Below are positions 24,735-34,274 of a stretch of DNA of 64,000 bases, piece after piece. The stretch lies in assembly GCA_017459865.1 (NCBI GenBank), contig JAFUCD010000002.1:62001-126000 (forward strand), written 5' to 3'. Each line of letters starts with the position of its first letter. Position 1 is the stretch's first letter. Both the position numbers and the translations under genes were made by a program. This stretch comes from Oscillospiraceae bacterium (lineage in GTDB: Bacteria; Bacillota_A; Clostridia; Oscillospirales; Oscillospiraceae). The notes beneath the pieces were generated by a model. That model saw nothing but the letters and a program-made list of their open reading frames with translations. It made no database searches and was not told the DNA's origin.

Positions 24735-24763
24735 CACGAAAAAGACACCTTGTCTTTTTCGTG
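24735..24763 (+). other. 12-bp perfect hairpin between nusA and rnpM
   Basis: CACGAAAAAGAC (24735-24746), loop ACCTT, GTCTTTTTCGTG (24752-24763). The T-run lies within the stem, so it is a poor standard terminator; it may be a processing site or partial attenuator in the 132-nt gap. Confidence 0.6.
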
Positions 24764-24857
24764 AGACGAGAAACGGAGGAGCGGATAGGAAGCCGTCGCG
24801 CATCAGCGCGGCTGTGGACTGGAGCGAGTCCGTTTGGAGGAAGGTGGCAGTTGAGTT

Positions 24858-25133
24858 ATGCCGAAAAAGATCCCGATGCGGCAATGCCTCGGCTGCCGCG
24901 AAATGAAGCCGAAGAACACGCTGATCCGCGTGGTGCGCGCCCCCGACGGCAGCGCGATCACGCTGGATTTCAAGGGCAAGGCGCCCGGACGCGGCGCGTA
25001 TGTCTGCCCGGACCCCGCCTGTCTGAAAAAGGCCGTGAAGAGCCGTGCGCTGGAGCGCGCCTTCAGCGCCGCGATCCCGGCGGAGGTATATGAGGCGCTG
25101 CAGCAGCAGATGGAGGCGGGCGCGGATGGATAA
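24858..25133 (+). CDS. rnpM: RNase P modulator RnpM (YlxR), 91 aa
   Basis: YlxR-family protein with the signature PMRQCLGCREMKPKNTLIRV near the start and GRGAYVCPDPACLKKA in the middle, the conserved cysteines and the GRGAY motif included. Recent work on B. subtilis YlxR shows RNA binding and modulation of RNase P, hence the name RnpM. It lies between nusA and ylxQ exactly as in other Firmicutes, and its last codons overlap ylxQ by 8 nt, implying translational coupling. Confidence 0.93.
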   Translation: MPKKIPMRQCLGCREMKPKNTLIRVVRAPDGSAITLDFKGKAPGRGAYVCPDPACLKKAVKSRALERAFSAAIPAEVYEALQQQMEAGADG

Positions 25134-25542
25134 AGCGCTTGGGTATCTCGGCCTGATGCGCAAGGCCAACGCCGCCGCGATCGGCGAGACCGATACCGGC
25201 GCCGCCGCCAAAAGCGGCCGAGCGGTGCTGATCTGTCTCGCGGCGGACGCCTCGGACAATGCCCGCAAGCGGGCGGAGACCTTCGCCCACGCGCGCAGCG
25301 TGCCGGTCGTGCGGCTTCCATACAGCAAAGAAACGATATCAGACCTCGTCGGAAAGGCCGGCTGCTCCATGCTGGCGGTGACCGATCCCGGCTTCGCCGC
25401 GGCGTTTGTCGCTGCCCTTCCGGACGGGGATACAGCGAGCGGTCGCACCCTCGCGGATGCGCTCAGGGCGCAGCAGCGCACAAGCCGGAGACCGTCCGGA
25501 CGTGCAGGTGCGAGAATTGGCAAGAGGAGGACGATTGAATGA
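25126..25542 (+). CDS. ylxQ: L7Ae-family ribosomal-protein-like YlxQ, 138 aa
   Basis: Small K-turn RNA-binding protein: [20 protein letters not shown], then [20 protein letters not shown], and the [17 protein letters not shown] stretch near residue 90 follow the L7Ae/L30e pattern. The basic C-terminal tail (about 112-138, Arg-rich) is longer than usual. The start at 25126 overlaps the rnpM stop by 8 nt; longer upstream readings are out of family. Its stop overlaps the infB start (ATGA, 25539). Confidence 0.88.
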   Translation: MDKALGYLGLMRKANAAAIGETDTGAAAKSGRAVLICLAADASDNARKRAETFAHARSVPVVRLPYSKETISDLVGKAGCSMLAVTDPGFAAAFVAALPDGDTASGRTLADALRAQQRTSRRPSGRAGARIGKRRTIE

Positions 25543-27887
25543 GCGGAATGATCAAATACAGAGTGCACGAGGTGGGCAAGGATTTCGGCAAGACCTCCAA
25601 GGAGATCACCCAGATCCTGACGGACTATGCCACCACGCCCAAGAACCACATGCAGGTGCTGGAGGATCCGGAGCTGAATGTGATCTTCGACTATCTGACG
25701 CAGCATAACCAGATCGAAAGTCTCGAGGAGGTCTTCAAGGTGCCGCCCAAGCCCGAGAAGCCGAAGGAGACCGCGCAGAACGCCGCGCCCGCCGCCGGCA
25801 AGGGGAACGCCCCCGCCGCGAGCGCGCAGGCCGCCGCGCCGCAGCCGAAGAAGGAGAAGGAGCAAAAGCCCCATGTGCCGCGCAAGGTCGCCGAAAAGCG
25901 CGTGGTCGATACGCGCGGCGCGACCACGAACCTCTCCAAGTATGACCAGCATCTGGACGATCTGGCGGATGATCAGCGCGCCAAGAACCTGCAGAAGAAG
26001 GGCGGCAACGGCAAGCAGAAGATCCAGAACCGCGACCGCCAGCGCCGTCAGAACGCGCAGCAGGCGGCCTCCAACAAGCGCAAGCAGGAGGAGCGCGAGA
26101 AGATGCAGCGCCTCCAGCTCGAGATCGCGCGCAAGCAGCAGCTCAAGGTGCAGATCCCGGATGAGATCTCCGTCGGCGAGCTGGCCTCGCGCATGAAGAA
26201 GACCGGCGCCGAGGTCGTGCGCCGTCTGGTGAAGATGGGCGTCATGGCGTCGCTGTCGGATGTGATCGACTATGACACCGCCGCGCTCGTCGCGATGGAG
26301 CTCGGCTGCAAGGTCGAGCACGAGGTCATCGTCACGGTCGAGGAGCGACTGATCGACGATCATGAGGACCGCGAGGAGGATCTCGTCTCCCGCGCGCCGG
26401 TCGTCGTCGTCATGGGTCACGTCGACCACGGCAAGACCAGCCTGCTGGACTATATCCGCCGCTCCAATGTCGTCTCCGGCGAGGCGGGCGGCATCACGCA
26501 GCACATCGGCGCTTACCGCGTCATGGTGGGCGATAAGCCCGTCACCTTCCTCGACACCCCGGGTCACGAGGCGTTCACCTCCATGCGTGCCCGCGGCGCG
26601 ATGGTCACGGATATCGCGATCCTCGTGGTCGCGGCGGACGACGGCATCATGCCGCAGACCATCGAGTCGATCAACCACGCCAAGGCGGCGGGCATCCCGC
26701 TCGTCGTGGCGATCAACAAGATGGACGTCCACGGCGCGAACCCCGAGCGCATCAAGCAGCAGCTTACCGAGTATGAGCTCGTCCCCGAGGAGTGGGGCGG
26801 CGAGACCATCGTCTGCCCGATCTCCGCGAAGACCGGCGAGGGCATCGATAATCTGCTGGAAAACCTCGTCCTGCTCGCCGAGGTGCAGGAGCTCAAGGCC
26901 AACCCCAACCGCGCCGCGAAGGGCACCGTCATCGAGGCGCGTCTGGACAAGGGCCGCGGTCCCGTCATGACCGTGCTCGTGCAGAACGGCACGCTCCACC
27001 AGGGCGACGTCATCATCGCCGGCACCAGCGTCGGCCGCGCCCGCACCATGATCAGCGACAAGGGCAAGCGCATCAACGAGGCCGGCCCCTCCATCCCGGT
27101 CGAGATCTCCGGCATGTCCGAGGTCCCGAGCGCGGGCGATGTGTTCAACGCCGTCGATGATGAGCGCATGGCGCGCGAGCTCGTCGCCGAGCGCAAGCAG
27201 CAGAAGAAGGACGCCGCGAACGCCGGCAACAAGAAGGTCTCTCTGGACGATCTCTTCGCCCGCATCCAGCAGGGCGAGATGAAGGACTTCAACATCATCG
27301 TCAAGGCCGACGTGCAGGGCAGCGCCGAGGCTGTCAAGTCCAGTCTCGAAAAGCTCTCCAACGACGAGGTACGCGTGCGCGTGATCCACTCCGGCGTCGG
27401 CGCCATCAACGAGAGCGACGTCATGCTCGCCTCCACCTCCGGCGCGCTGATCGTGGGCTTCAACGTCCGCCCGGACAACGCCGCCCGCGACCACGCCACC
27501 CGCGCGGGCGTCGAGATGCGCATGTACCGCGTCATCTATGACTGCATCAACGAGATCGAGGCTGCCATGAAGGGCATGCTGGCCCCGAAGTTCGAAGAGA
27601 AGATCATCGGTCACGTCGAGATCCGCCAGACCTTCAAGGTCTCCAAGGTCGGCACCGTCTGCGGCGGCTATGTGCAGGACGGCAAGATCGTCCGCAACAG
27701 CAAGGTCCGCGTCCTGCGCGACAACGTCGTCGTGTACGAGGGCGATCTGGCCTCGCTGCGCCGCTTCAAGGACGACGTCAAGGAGGTCGCCTCGGGCTAC
27801 GAATGCGGCCTGCAGGTCGAGAAGTTCAACGACATCAAGGAAGGCGACGTCATCGAAGTCTTCGTCATGGAGCAGATCAAGCAGTAA
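25539..27887 (+). CDS. infB: Translation initiation factor IF-2, 782 aa
   Basis: GTPase that brings initiator tRNA to the 30S subunit. The IF2_N module is at residues 1-55; a Lys/Ala/Gln-rich linker runs to about 205; a second IF2_N-like helix ([20 protein letters not shown]) precedes the G domain. G motifs: GHVDHGKTS (about 293-301), [12 protein letters not shown]. Domains II, III and IV follow to the C-terminus, which ends [14 protein letters not shown]. Full length for Clostridia. It overlaps ylxQ by 4 nt and is followed by a terminator-type hairpin. Confidence 0.97.
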   Translation: MSGMIKYRVHEVGKDFGKTSKEITQILTDYATTPKNHMQVLEDPELNVIFDYLTQHNQIESLEEVFKVPPKPEKPKETAQNAAPAAGKGNAPAASAQAAAPQPKKEKEQKPHVPRKVAEKRVVDTRGATTNLSKYDQHLDDLADDQRAKNLQKKGGNGKQKIQNRDRQRRQNAQQAASNKRKQEEREKMQRLQLEIARKQQLKVQIPDEISVGELASRMKKTGAEVVRRLVKMGVMASLSDVIDYDTAALVAMELGCKVEHEVIVTVEERLIDDHEDREEDLVSRAPVVVVMGHVDHGKTSLLDYIRRSNVVSGEAGGITQHIGAYRVMVGDKPVTFLDTPGHEAFTSMRARGAMVTDIAILVVAADDGIMPQTIESINHAKAAGIPLVVAINKMDVHGANPERIKQQLTEYELVPEEWGGETIVCPISAKTGEGIDNLLENLVLLAEVQELKANPNRAAKGTVIEARLDKGRGPVMTVLVQNGTLHQGDVIIAGTSVGRARTMISDKGKRINEAGPSIPVEISGMSEVPSAGDVFNAVDDERMARELVAERKQQKKDAANAGNKKVSLDDLFARIQQGEMKDFNIIVKADVQGSAEAVKSSLEKLSNDEVRVRVIHSGVGAINESDVMLASTSGALIVGFNVRPDNAARDHATRAGVEMRMYRVIYDCINEIEAAMKGMLAPKFEEKIIGHVEIRQTFKVSKVGTVCGGYVQDGKIVRNSKVRVLRDNVVVYEGDLASLRRFKDDVKEVASGYECGLQVEKFNDIKEGDVIEVFVMEQIKQ

Positions 27888-27896
27888 AAACAACCC

Positions 27897-27929
27897 AAAC
27901 GCCGCCTCCCGATGAGGAGGCGGCGTTTT
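27897..27929 (+). terminator. Intrinsic terminator between infB and rbfA
   Basis: AAACGCCGCCTCC (27897-27909) pairs with GGAGGCGGCGTTTT (27916-27929). Downstream rbfA is only 20 nt away, so partial readthrough or a promoter inside infB must supply it. Confidence 0.8.
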
Positions 27930-27949
27930 CCGATAGGAAGGAATGCATT

Positions 27950-28312
27950 ATGGCGAATAACAAACTTGCCAGAACGAATGATGATATCCGCTTCTGCCTG
28001 TCTCGGCTTCTGGGTCAGGTGAAGGATCCCCGCGTGCAGCAGGGCATGATCAGCGTCACGCGCGTGGAGACCACGGGCGACCTGCGCTATGCCAAGGTCT
28101 GGCTGTCCGTGCTGGGCATGGAGAGCGAAAAGGAGTTCAAGCGCGGGCTCAAGTCCGCCTCCGGCTGGCTGCGGCGCGAGTTGGGCTCGAGCCTGAACCT
28201 GCGCTATACGCCGGAGCTGGTCTTTGAGATCGACCACTCCATCGAGCAGGGCGCGTATATCTCCGGTCTCATCGATCAGCTCGATACCGGCAGCGCGGAG
28301 GACGAAGCATGA
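27950..28312 (+). CDS. rbfA: 30S ribosome-binding factor RbfA, 120 aa
   Basis: KH-type RNA-binding protein for 30S maturation and cold adaptation. The family pattern is clear: VKDPRVQQGMISVTRVETTG, DLRYAKVWLSVLG, and LRRELGSSLNLRYTPELVFE. AGGAAGGA precedes ATG 27950; a longer reading begins inside infB and is rejected. The final bases overlap the nrnA start (ATGA). Confidence 0.95.
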   Translation: MANNKLARTNDDIRFCLSRLLGQVKDPRVQQGMISVTRVETTGDLRYAKVWLSVLGMESEKEFKRGLKSASGWLRRELGSSLNLRYTPELVFEIDHSIEQGAYISGLIDQLDTGSAEDEA

Positions 28313-29247
28313 ACACCCGCACCTTTGCCGAGACGCTTTTGGAGCGGGATGGTTTTCTCATCCTCTCGCACCGCCGCCCGGACGGGGACACGCTCGGCTC
28401 GGGCGCGGCGCTCTGCAGCGCGCTCCGACGCATGGGCAAGACGGCGTATCTCTATCCGAACCCCCAGACCGTGCCGCGCGTGAAGGCGTATGTCGGTGCG
28501 TATGAGGCGCCGGAGGACTTTCAGCCGCGCTGCACCGTCGCCGTCGACATCGCGACGCCGGGGCTCTTCCCGGAGGGGTATGACGGCGCGCCGGAGTTCT
28601 GCGTCGACCACCACCCGTCGAACAGCCTCTATGCGCCGCTCACGCTCTTGAACGGCGCGCGCTCGTCCTGCGGCGAGATCGTCGCCGAGCTCATTGAGAC
28701 GATGACCGGCAGCATCACGCCTGAGGAGGCGACGCTGCTGTATATCGCGCTCACGACCGACTGCGGCTGCTTCCAGTATATGAACACGAACGCCGACACC
28801 TTCCGCAGTGCGGCGCACCTGATCGCGTGCGGCGCGGAGCACCACAAGGTCGTGCACGACTTTTTCCGCAAGGTCAGCCGGGCGCGTGTGCTGCTCGAGG
28901 GCGCGATCTTCTCCGGCATGCGCTTTTACCGCGACGGGAAGATCACGATCGCCGTTGTGACGAAACAGCTTCTCGCCGACTGCGGCGCGGAGGAAAACGA
29001 CTGCGAGGATCTGGCGGGTCTGCCCGGCAGGATCGAGACCAGCGTCGTGTCCGTGCTCGTGCGCGAGCTCGAGAGCGGCGAGAGCAAGATCTCCGTCCGC
29101 TCCACGCCCGAGGTGGATTCCTGCGCCGTCTGCGCGCATTTCGGCGGCGGCGGACATAAGATGGCGGCGGGCTGCACGCTCGACTGCGATCCCGAGACCG
29201 CCGTGGCGCGGCTTGTGGAGGCTATCGACGCGGAGTGGCCGGCATGA
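28309..29247 (+). CDS. nrnA: DHH-family oligoribonuclease / pAp phosphatase (NrnA type), 312 aa
   Basis: Bifunctional phosphodiesterase that degrades nano-RNA and 3'-phosphoadenosine 5'-phosphate. DHH domain: ILSHRRPDGDTLGSG (His21, Asp25, Asp27), TVAVDIATPG, and CVDHHPSNS; C-terminal DHHA1 domain with AHFGGGGHKMAAGCT. All metal ligands appear intact and the length is standard. Firmicutes commonly place nrnA between rbfA and truB, as here. It overlaps rbfA by 4 nt and truB by 4 nt. Confidence 0.93.
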   Translation: MNTRTFAETLLERDGFLILSHRRPDGDTLGSGAALCSALRRMGKTAYLYPNPQTVPRVKAYVGAYEAPEDFQPRCTVAVDIATPGLFPEGYDGAPEFCVDHHPSNSLYAPLTLLNGARSSCGEIVAELIETMTGSITPEEATLLYIALTTDCGCFQYMNTNADTFRSAAHLIACGAEHHKVVHDFFRKVSRARVLLEGAIFSGMRFYRDGKITIAVVTKQLLADCGAEENDCEDLAGLPGRIETSVVSVLVRELESGESKISVRSTPEVDSCAVCAHFGGGGHKMAAGCTLDCDPETAVARLVEAIDAEWPA

Positions 29248-30104
29248 ACGGCATTTTACTGGTCGATAAGCCGTCCGACTGGACGAGCCACGACGTCGTG
29301 GCGAAGCTGCGCGGCGTCTTCGGAGAGCGGCGGATCGGACACTCCGGCACGCTCGACCCCATGGCGACGGGGCTGCTCGTCGTGTTCCTCGGTCGGGCGA
29401 CCAAGGCCGTCAGCTTTGCCGAGGCGCGGGAAAAGCGCTATATCGCCCGCCTGCGCCTTGGCGTCACGACCGATACGCAGGACGTCACCGGGCGTGTACT
29501 GTCCGAAGCGGAGCAGCAGATCACGCGCGCGGAGCTGGAAGCCGCGCTCGATGCCTTTCGCGGCGACATTTTGCAGACGCCGCCGATGTATTCCGCCATC
29601 AAGGTGGACGGCAAACGCCTGTATGAGGTGGCCCGCCGCGGCGGGGAGGTCGAGCGCGCCGCCCGCCCGATCACGATCCGTCGGCTGGAGCTGATCGGCA
29701 GCGTCGACGGCGACTGGCTGCTGGATGTGACGTGCTCCAAGGGCACTTATATCCGCACGCTCTGTCATGACATTGGCGCCGCGCTCGGCTGCGGCGGCAC
29801 GATGGCGGCGCTCCGGCGCATCGCCGTGGGAGATTACCGCGTCCGCGAGGCGCACACGATGGAGCGGCTCTCATCGCTTTCGCGCGCCGAGGCGGAGCGG
29901 CTTTTGCTGCCGCTCGACAGCGTCTTTCGCGCGCTGCCCGCCGTGACGCTCACCGAAACGCAGGAGCGGCTCTGCCGCAGCGGCAGCGCTTTCCCGTGCG
30001 GCGCGCCCGAGGGCACGGCGCGCTTTTACGGCGCGGCGGGGGACTTCCTCATGCTCGGCACGGTGGAGGACGGGACCGCCACCGCAATCAAACGATTCTT
30101 TTGA
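29244..30104 (+). CDS. truB: tRNA pseudouridine(55) synthase TruB, 286 aa
   Basis: Makes pseudouridine 55 in the T-loop of tRNAs. MNGILLVDKPSDWTSHDVVA opens the protein; the catalytic motif HSGTLDPMATGLLVV carries Asp38; RYIARLRLGVTTDTQDVTG and a later KGTYIRTLCHDIGAALG are family blocks. The start ATG 29244 overlaps the nrnA stop by 4 nt; a GTG three codons upstream is less likely. Normal length with a short C-terminal PUA-like part. Confidence 0.95.
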   Translation: MNGILLVDKPSDWTSHDVVAKLRGVFGERRIGHSGTLDPMATGLLVVFLGRATKAVSFAEAREKRYIARLRLGVTTDTQDVTGRVLSEAEQQITRAELEAALDAFRGDILQTPPMYSAIKVDGKRLYEVARRGGEVERAARPITIRRLELIGSVDGDWLLDVTCSKGTYIRTLCHDIGAALGCGGTMAALRRIAVGDYRVREAHTMERLSSLSRAEAERLLLPLDSVFRALPAVTLTETQERLCRSGSAFPCGAPEGTARFYGAAGDFLMLGTVEDGTATAIKRFF

Positions 30105-30118
30105 AGGAACATCAGATC

Positions 30119-31012
30119 ATGGAAACAAAACGTGTGATCGCCCTCGGCTTTTTCGACGGCATCCATATCGGACACGCGGCGTTGCTGCGCCGCACAAGGG
30201 AGCGCGCCGCGGATATCGGCGCCACGCCCTCGGCGCTGAGCTTTGATACGCACCCGGACACGCTCGTGTTCGGCAAGGAGGTGCCGCTCATCAACAGCGC
30301 CGCCGGTCGCGCGGATCTCATCCGCCGCCTGTTCGGCATCGAGAGCGTGATCTTCATCCACTTCAACGAGACCGTCATGCGCATGCCCTGGCAGGAGTTT
30401 GTGCAGACGCTCATCCATGAGATGGACGCGGCGTGGGTCGTCGTCGGGCATGACTTCCGCTTTGGCTGGAAGGGCGAGGGCACGGCGGAGCGTCTGAAGG
30501 ACTATTGCACGGCGCACGGGCTCGGCTGCGACATCATCCCCGCCGTCACGCTCGACGGGCGCGTCGTGAGCTCCACCTATATCCGCGACCTGATCGCGGC
30601 GGGGGAGATCGCCGAGGCAAACCGCTATCTCGGTCACCCGCACACGCTGGTCGACACGGTGCACTATGGCTACCGGCTCGGCACGAAGATGGGCACGCCC
30701 ACGATCAACATGCGCTTTCCCGACGGCGTGATCGTCCCGCGCTTCGGCGTCTATGCCGCCAAGGTGTTTCTCGAAGACGGCAGCGAGCACATCGCCGTCA
30801 CGAACGTCGGCGTTCGCCCGACGGTCAGCGGTGAGAACCGCGTGAGCGTTGAGAGCTTCATCCTCGACTACTCCGGCAATCTGTATGACCATCAGGTGCG
30901 CGTGGAATTCCACGCCTTCCTCCGCCCGGAGCAGCGCTTCGACGGCGTCGACGCCCTGAAGGCGCAGATCCTCCGCGACGCGGAGGCGACAAGAGCGTAT
31001 TTCGCAAAATAA
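30119..31012 (+). CDS. ribF: Bifunctional riboflavin kinase / FAD synthetase RibF, 297 aa
   Basis: Converts riboflavin to FMN and then FAD. N-terminal nucleotidyltransferase domain (1-180) with IALGFFDGIHIGH and STYIRDLIAAGEI; C-terminal flavokinase domain (about 185-297) with GYRLGTKMGTPTINM and GVYAAKVFLEDG. Length matches the family. The start is ATG 30119, 14 nt after truB, with GAAGGA upstream. It is the last gene of this operon and ends at a strong bidirectional terminator. Confidence 0.95.
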   Translation: METKRVIALGFFDGIHIGHAALLRRTRERAADIGATPSALSFDTHPDTLVFGKEVPLINSAAGRADLIRRLFGIESVIFIHFNETVMRMPWQEFVQTLIHEMDAAWVVVGHDFRFGWKGEGTAERLKDYCTAHGLGCDIIPAVTLDGRVVSSTYIRDLIAAGEIAEANRYLGHPHTLVDTVHYGYRLGTKMGTPTINMRFPDGVIVPRFGVYAAKVFLEDGSEHIAVTNVGVRPTVSGENRVSVESFILDYSGNLYDHQVRVEFHAFLRPEQRFDGVDALKAQILRDAEATRAYFAK

Positions 31013-31014
31013 TA

Positions 31015-31058
31015 AAAACTGTGGCTGATGCAGCGAAGGCGCATCAGCCACAGTTTTT
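31015..31058. terminator. Bidirectional terminator between ribF and recG
   Basis: AAAACTGTGGCTGATGC (31016-31032) pairs with GCATCAGCCACAGTTTTT (31041-31058), giving A- and T-runs on both sides of a 13-bp stem for the convergent genes. Confidence 0.9.
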
Positions 31059-33127
31059 CAATTCAGTCTCCCGGCGTTGACCTCGAACAGCCGGTCACAC
31101 TTGGCCTTGAGCGCCGCGTGCTCCGGGCGTGAGAGCGTGGGGTCCCGCTTTAAGAGCGCCTCGGCGGCGTCCCTTGCGTCCTCCAGCACCGTCATGTCCG
31201 CGCCGAGATCCGCGATGTGCATCTCCGGCAAGCCGTGCTGCCGGCTGCCGAAGAAATCGCCGGGGCCGCGCTGCTTTAAGTCCGCCTCCGCGATCTTGAA
31301 GCCGTCGGAGGTCTCCTTCATGACCTTCAGCCGCGCCTTGGCCTCGTCCGTCGTGGAGTCCGACACGAGGATGCAGTAGCTCTGGAACCTGCCGCGCCCG
31401 ATGCGGCCGCGGAGCTGGTGCAACTGCGAGAGGCCGAAGCGCTCGGCGTTTTCCACGATCATCAGCGCCGCGTTCGGCACATCCACGCCGACCTCAATGA
31501 CGGTCGTCGCGACGAGCACGTCCGTCTCACCGCGGACGAACGCCGCCATCACGGCCTCCTTGTCCTTTGCCTTCATGCGCCCGTGGATGCAGGCCACGTG
31601 CCGGTTCGGCAGCAGCGCCTGCAGCGTGCGGGCGTGCTCCTCGGCGGACTTGATGCCCTCGGGCAGCTCGTCGCTTTCCTCCACCATCGGGCAGACGACG
31701 AAGGCCTGCCGCCCCTCGGAGATGAGCTTTTCGATAAAGGCCGTGAGCCGTTCGCGATAGCGCTCGTCCACGACGTAGGTCTCGATCGGGTGCCGCCCGG
31801 GCGGCAGCTCGTCGATGACCGACACGTCGAGGTCGCCATAGATCATCAGCGCCAGCGTACGGGGGATCGGCGTCGCGCTCATGACGAGCGTGTGCACCTG
31901 CTCGCCCTTGCCGCCGAGCGCCGCGCGCTGCTGCACGCCGAAGCGGTGCTGCTCGTCCGTGACGACGAGTGCGAGCTTTTGAAACTGCACCGCGTCCTGA
32001 ATGAGCGCGTGCGTGCCGACCACGACGTCGATGCGCCCGTCGGCGAGCGCCTCATAGACGCCGCGCTTCTGCTTTGCGGTCATGGAGCCCGTCAGCCGCG
32101 CGACGCAGATATGCAGCGGCTCAAGAAAGCCCTTCAGCGTCGCCTCATGCTGCTCCGCCAGGATCTCCGTCGGCGCCATGAAGGCGCTCTGGCAGCCGTT
32201 CTTGTGCGCATACCAGATGCACGCCGCCGCCACGAGCGTCTTGCCCGAGCCGACGTCGCCCTGTACCAGCCGGTTCATCGCCGCGCCCGAGCAGAGATCG
32301 TCCACCGCCGCCTCCACGGCGCGCCGCTGTGCGTTCGTGGGCGAGAAGGGGAGCGTGCGGTAAAATTCCTCGCAGTCGTAGCGCGCAAAGCGCTGCCCCG
32401 CCTGCGCGCCGCGGTCGGCGCGGATCCGGCGCATCGCGCACGCGAGCACGAACAGCTCCTCGAAGATCAGCCGCCGCCGCGCCAGCTCCAGCTTGCCGAG
32501 GTCGGCGGGAAGGTGGATGTTTTCGTATGCAAACGCCGCGCGCGCCAGACCGTATTGCTGCACCACGTCGTCGGGCAGCACGTCTGGCAGCGTCGGCAGA
32601 CAGACGTCAAGCGCCGTTTTCATGCAGTCGAGCACATTGCGCTGCGTCAGACCAGCCGCGAGCGGGTAGACGGGCATGATGCGTCCCGTCACGCTGTCGG
32701 GCGAGCCGGACCGGGCCGCCTGCTCCGTGACGGGATTCGTCATCTGGCGAAAGCGTCCGTTCACCGTGACCTTGCCGAAAAAAATATAGGTCTCGCCCTT
32801 ATGCAGGGAGTTCTTGCGATAGGGCTGGTTGAAGTAGCTCACGTCCATCGCGCCGGTGTCGTCCACGGCGCGGAGCTTGATGATCTCCATGCCGCGGCGG
32901 ATGCGGTTCAGACGCGGCTCCTGCGCGACCATAGCGCGGATGCAAACCGGCTGATCCGGCTGCGCCGCCAGGATGGGTGTGAAGTGCGTGCGGTCCTCAT
33001 ACCGCCGCGGGAAGAGCGAGACGAGCTCGCCCAGCGTGTGCACGCCGAGCTTTTCGAACGCCTCGACCTTTTTCGGTCCGACGCCCCGCAGCACCGAGAC
33101 GGGAGAGAGAGAATCGTAACTGCTCAT
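31058..33127 (-). CDS. recG: ATP-dependent DNA helicase RecG, 689 aa
   Basis: Branch-migrating helicase that remodels stalled forks and recombination intermediates. N-terminal wedge with HhH-like start (LRGVGPKKVEAFEKLGVHTL), then an OB fold (about 60-150), helicase domain 1 with QGDVGSGKTLVA, DEQHRFGVQQR and MSATPIPRTLAL, and domain 2 with GRMKAKDKEAVM and HQLRGRIGRG. Complete and of normal length. Its start overlaps the apbE stop by 4 nt (ATGA), so the two genes are co-translated although functionally unrelated. Confidence 0.96.
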   Translation of the reverse strand: MSSYDSLSPVSVLRGVGPKKVEAFEKLGVHTLGELVSLFPRRYEDRTHFTPILAAQPDQPVCIRAMVAQEPRLNRIRRGMEIIKLRAVDDTGAMDVSYFNQPYRKNSLHKGETYIFFGKVTVNGRFRQMTNPVTEQAARSGSPDSVTGRIMPVYPLAAGLTQRNVLDCMKTALDVCLPTLPDVLPDDVVQQYGLARAAFAYENIHLPADLGKLELARRRLIFEELFVLACAMRRIRADRGAQAGQRFARYDCEEFYRTLPFSPTNAQRRAVEAAVDDLCSGAAMNRLVQGDVGSGKTLVAAACIWYAHKNGCQSAFMAPTEILAEQHEATLKGFLEPLHICVARLTGSMTAKQKRGVYEALADGRIDVVVGTHALIQDAVQFQKLALVVTDEQHRFGVQQRAALGGKGEQVHTLVMSATPIPRTLALMIYGDLDVSVIDELPPGRHPIETYVVDERYRERLTAFIEKLISEGRQAFVVCPMVEESDELPEGIKSAEEHARTLQALLPNRHVACIHGRMKAKDKEAVMAAFVRGETDVLVATTVIEVGVDVPNAALMIVENAERFGLSQLHQLRGRIGRGRFQSYCILVSDSTTDEAKARLKVMKETSDGFKIAEADLKQRGPGDFFGSRQHGLPEMHIADLGADMTVLEDARDAAEALLKRDPTLSRPEHAALKAKCDRLFEVNAGRLN

Positions 33128-34167
33128 TTGACGTAGCTCACCTTATAGTCGCCGCCGCTCTGCGTGAACGTGCCGTACAGGCCCGTCGTGCAGACGATGC
33201 GTCCGTCCTGCGTGATCATCAGCATCTCAAAGCCGCCGTAGTCGCGCCAGTATTGCAGCGCCGCGCGCTCGCCGAGCACGAACATCGCCGTGGACAGACA
33301 ATCCGCCATCTGCGCATCGCCGCAGACGATCGTGACGCTGCGGACCGCCGTGCTCGCCGGCATGCCGGTCGCGGGGTTGATGATGTGGTGATACAGCGCG
33401 CCGCGCTGTGTAAAGCTCAGATCCGAGGGCATCGAGGTCACGACGGCGGTCTCGCCGAGCGTGAGATAGCCGATGTAGGCGTTGTGGTCGTTGGGGTCCA
33501 TGATCGCGATGTTCCACTTGCTGCCGTCGGGCTTCACGCCCAGCGTCTGCACATTGCCGCCCATGGAGACCACCGCACTCTTCACGCCCTTGGCGCGCAT
33601 CGCGCTGATCGCCGCGTTCGTCGCCGCGCCGCGCGCCACGCAGTCGAGCGTGAGCTGCGTGCCCTCCGGCAGCTGCAGCATGAAATCCCCGCTCTCCTGA
33701 TCAGCGGAGAGGTTTACATAATCCATATTGACATGGGTCAGCAGCTCGGCGATCGTGTCCTCATCGGGCACGGTGTAGTTCCCGGAGAGAAAGCCCCACG
33801 CGTCCATCAGCGGATAGACCGTGAGATCAAGCGCGCCGCCGGACTGCTTCGACACCGTGCGGGCGGTCTCGATCATCGAGGCGACCTGCGCCGTCACGAC
33901 GACGGCCTTGCCGCCGGAGTGGTTCACGGCGTAGATGCGGCTGTTCTCGTCGAAGGAGTTGACCATCGCGTCCACGCTCGTCATGGCGGCCTCCGCCTCG
34001 CGGATGGCCTCGGAGGCGTGCTTGCCGTAGGCCGTGACGTCTGCGAGCGTGCCGAGCGTGCTCACGCGCTGCGTCTGACTTTTGCCCTCGCTGCTGCATG
34101 CGCCGAGCGAGAGCGCCATCGCCACACAGCAGGCCAGCGCCAATATCTGCTTGAAGGATCGTTTCAT
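33124..34167 (-). CDS. apbE: ApbE-family FAD:protein FMN transferase, lipoprotein, 347 aa
   Basis: Attaches FMN covalently to Thr of extracytoplasmic flavoproteins. Lipobox LGAC (Cys24) predicts a membrane-anchored lipoprotein. Family blocks: SVDAMVNSFDENSRIYAVN, SGGALDLTVYPLMDAWGF, VSMGGNVQTLGVKPDGS, and HHIINPATGMPAS. The usual DLGGIAKGYA region reads LDCVARGAATNAA, which departs from the consensus. Clostridia often use ApbE for the Rnf complex or fumarate-reductase-like flavoproteins; no target gene is in the window. It has about 60 nt of AT-rich upstream sequence and is followed by recG. Confidence 0.88.
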   Translation of the reverse strand: MKRSFKQILALACCVAMALSLGACSSEGKSQTQRVSTLGTLADVTAYGKHASEAIREAEAAMTSVDAMVNSFDENSRIYAVNHSGGKAVVVTAQVASMIETARTVSKQSGGALDLTVYPLMDAWGFLSGNYTVPDEDTIAELLTHVNMDYVNLSADQESGDFMLQLPEGTQLTLDCVARGAATNAAISAMRAKGVKSAVVSMGGNVQTLGVKPDGSKWNIAIMDPNDHNAYIGYLTLGETAVVTSMPSDLSFTQRGALYHHIINPATGMPASTAVRSVTIVCGDAQMADCLSTAMFVLGERAALQYWRDYGGFEMLMITQDGRIVCTTGLYGTFTQSGGDYKVSYVK

Positions 34168-34238
34168 AGATCGTACAGTCCTTTTCGGATAGAGGTTATC
34201 TGATATTTTACCACAGATCTCATCGTTTGAAAAGCGCG

Positions 34239-34268
34239 AAAAAGCCGCCGGACAGCTCTGTCCGGCGG
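34239..34268 (-). terminator. Terminator of the HxlR-hydrolase-nitroreductase operon
   Basis: On the minus strand CCGCCGGACAG pairs with CTGTCCGGCGG (34245-34268) and is followed by CTTTTT (34239-34244), 6 nt after the nitroreductase stop. Confidence 0.85.
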
Positions 34269-34274
34269 TATCGT

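Noticed and set aside
23652..27893. Very long open frame of about 1400 codons on the minus strand
   Set aside because: It is the antisense of nusA, rnpM, ylxQ and infB. GC-rich codon bias leaves few stops in that frame. The plus-strand products are certain.
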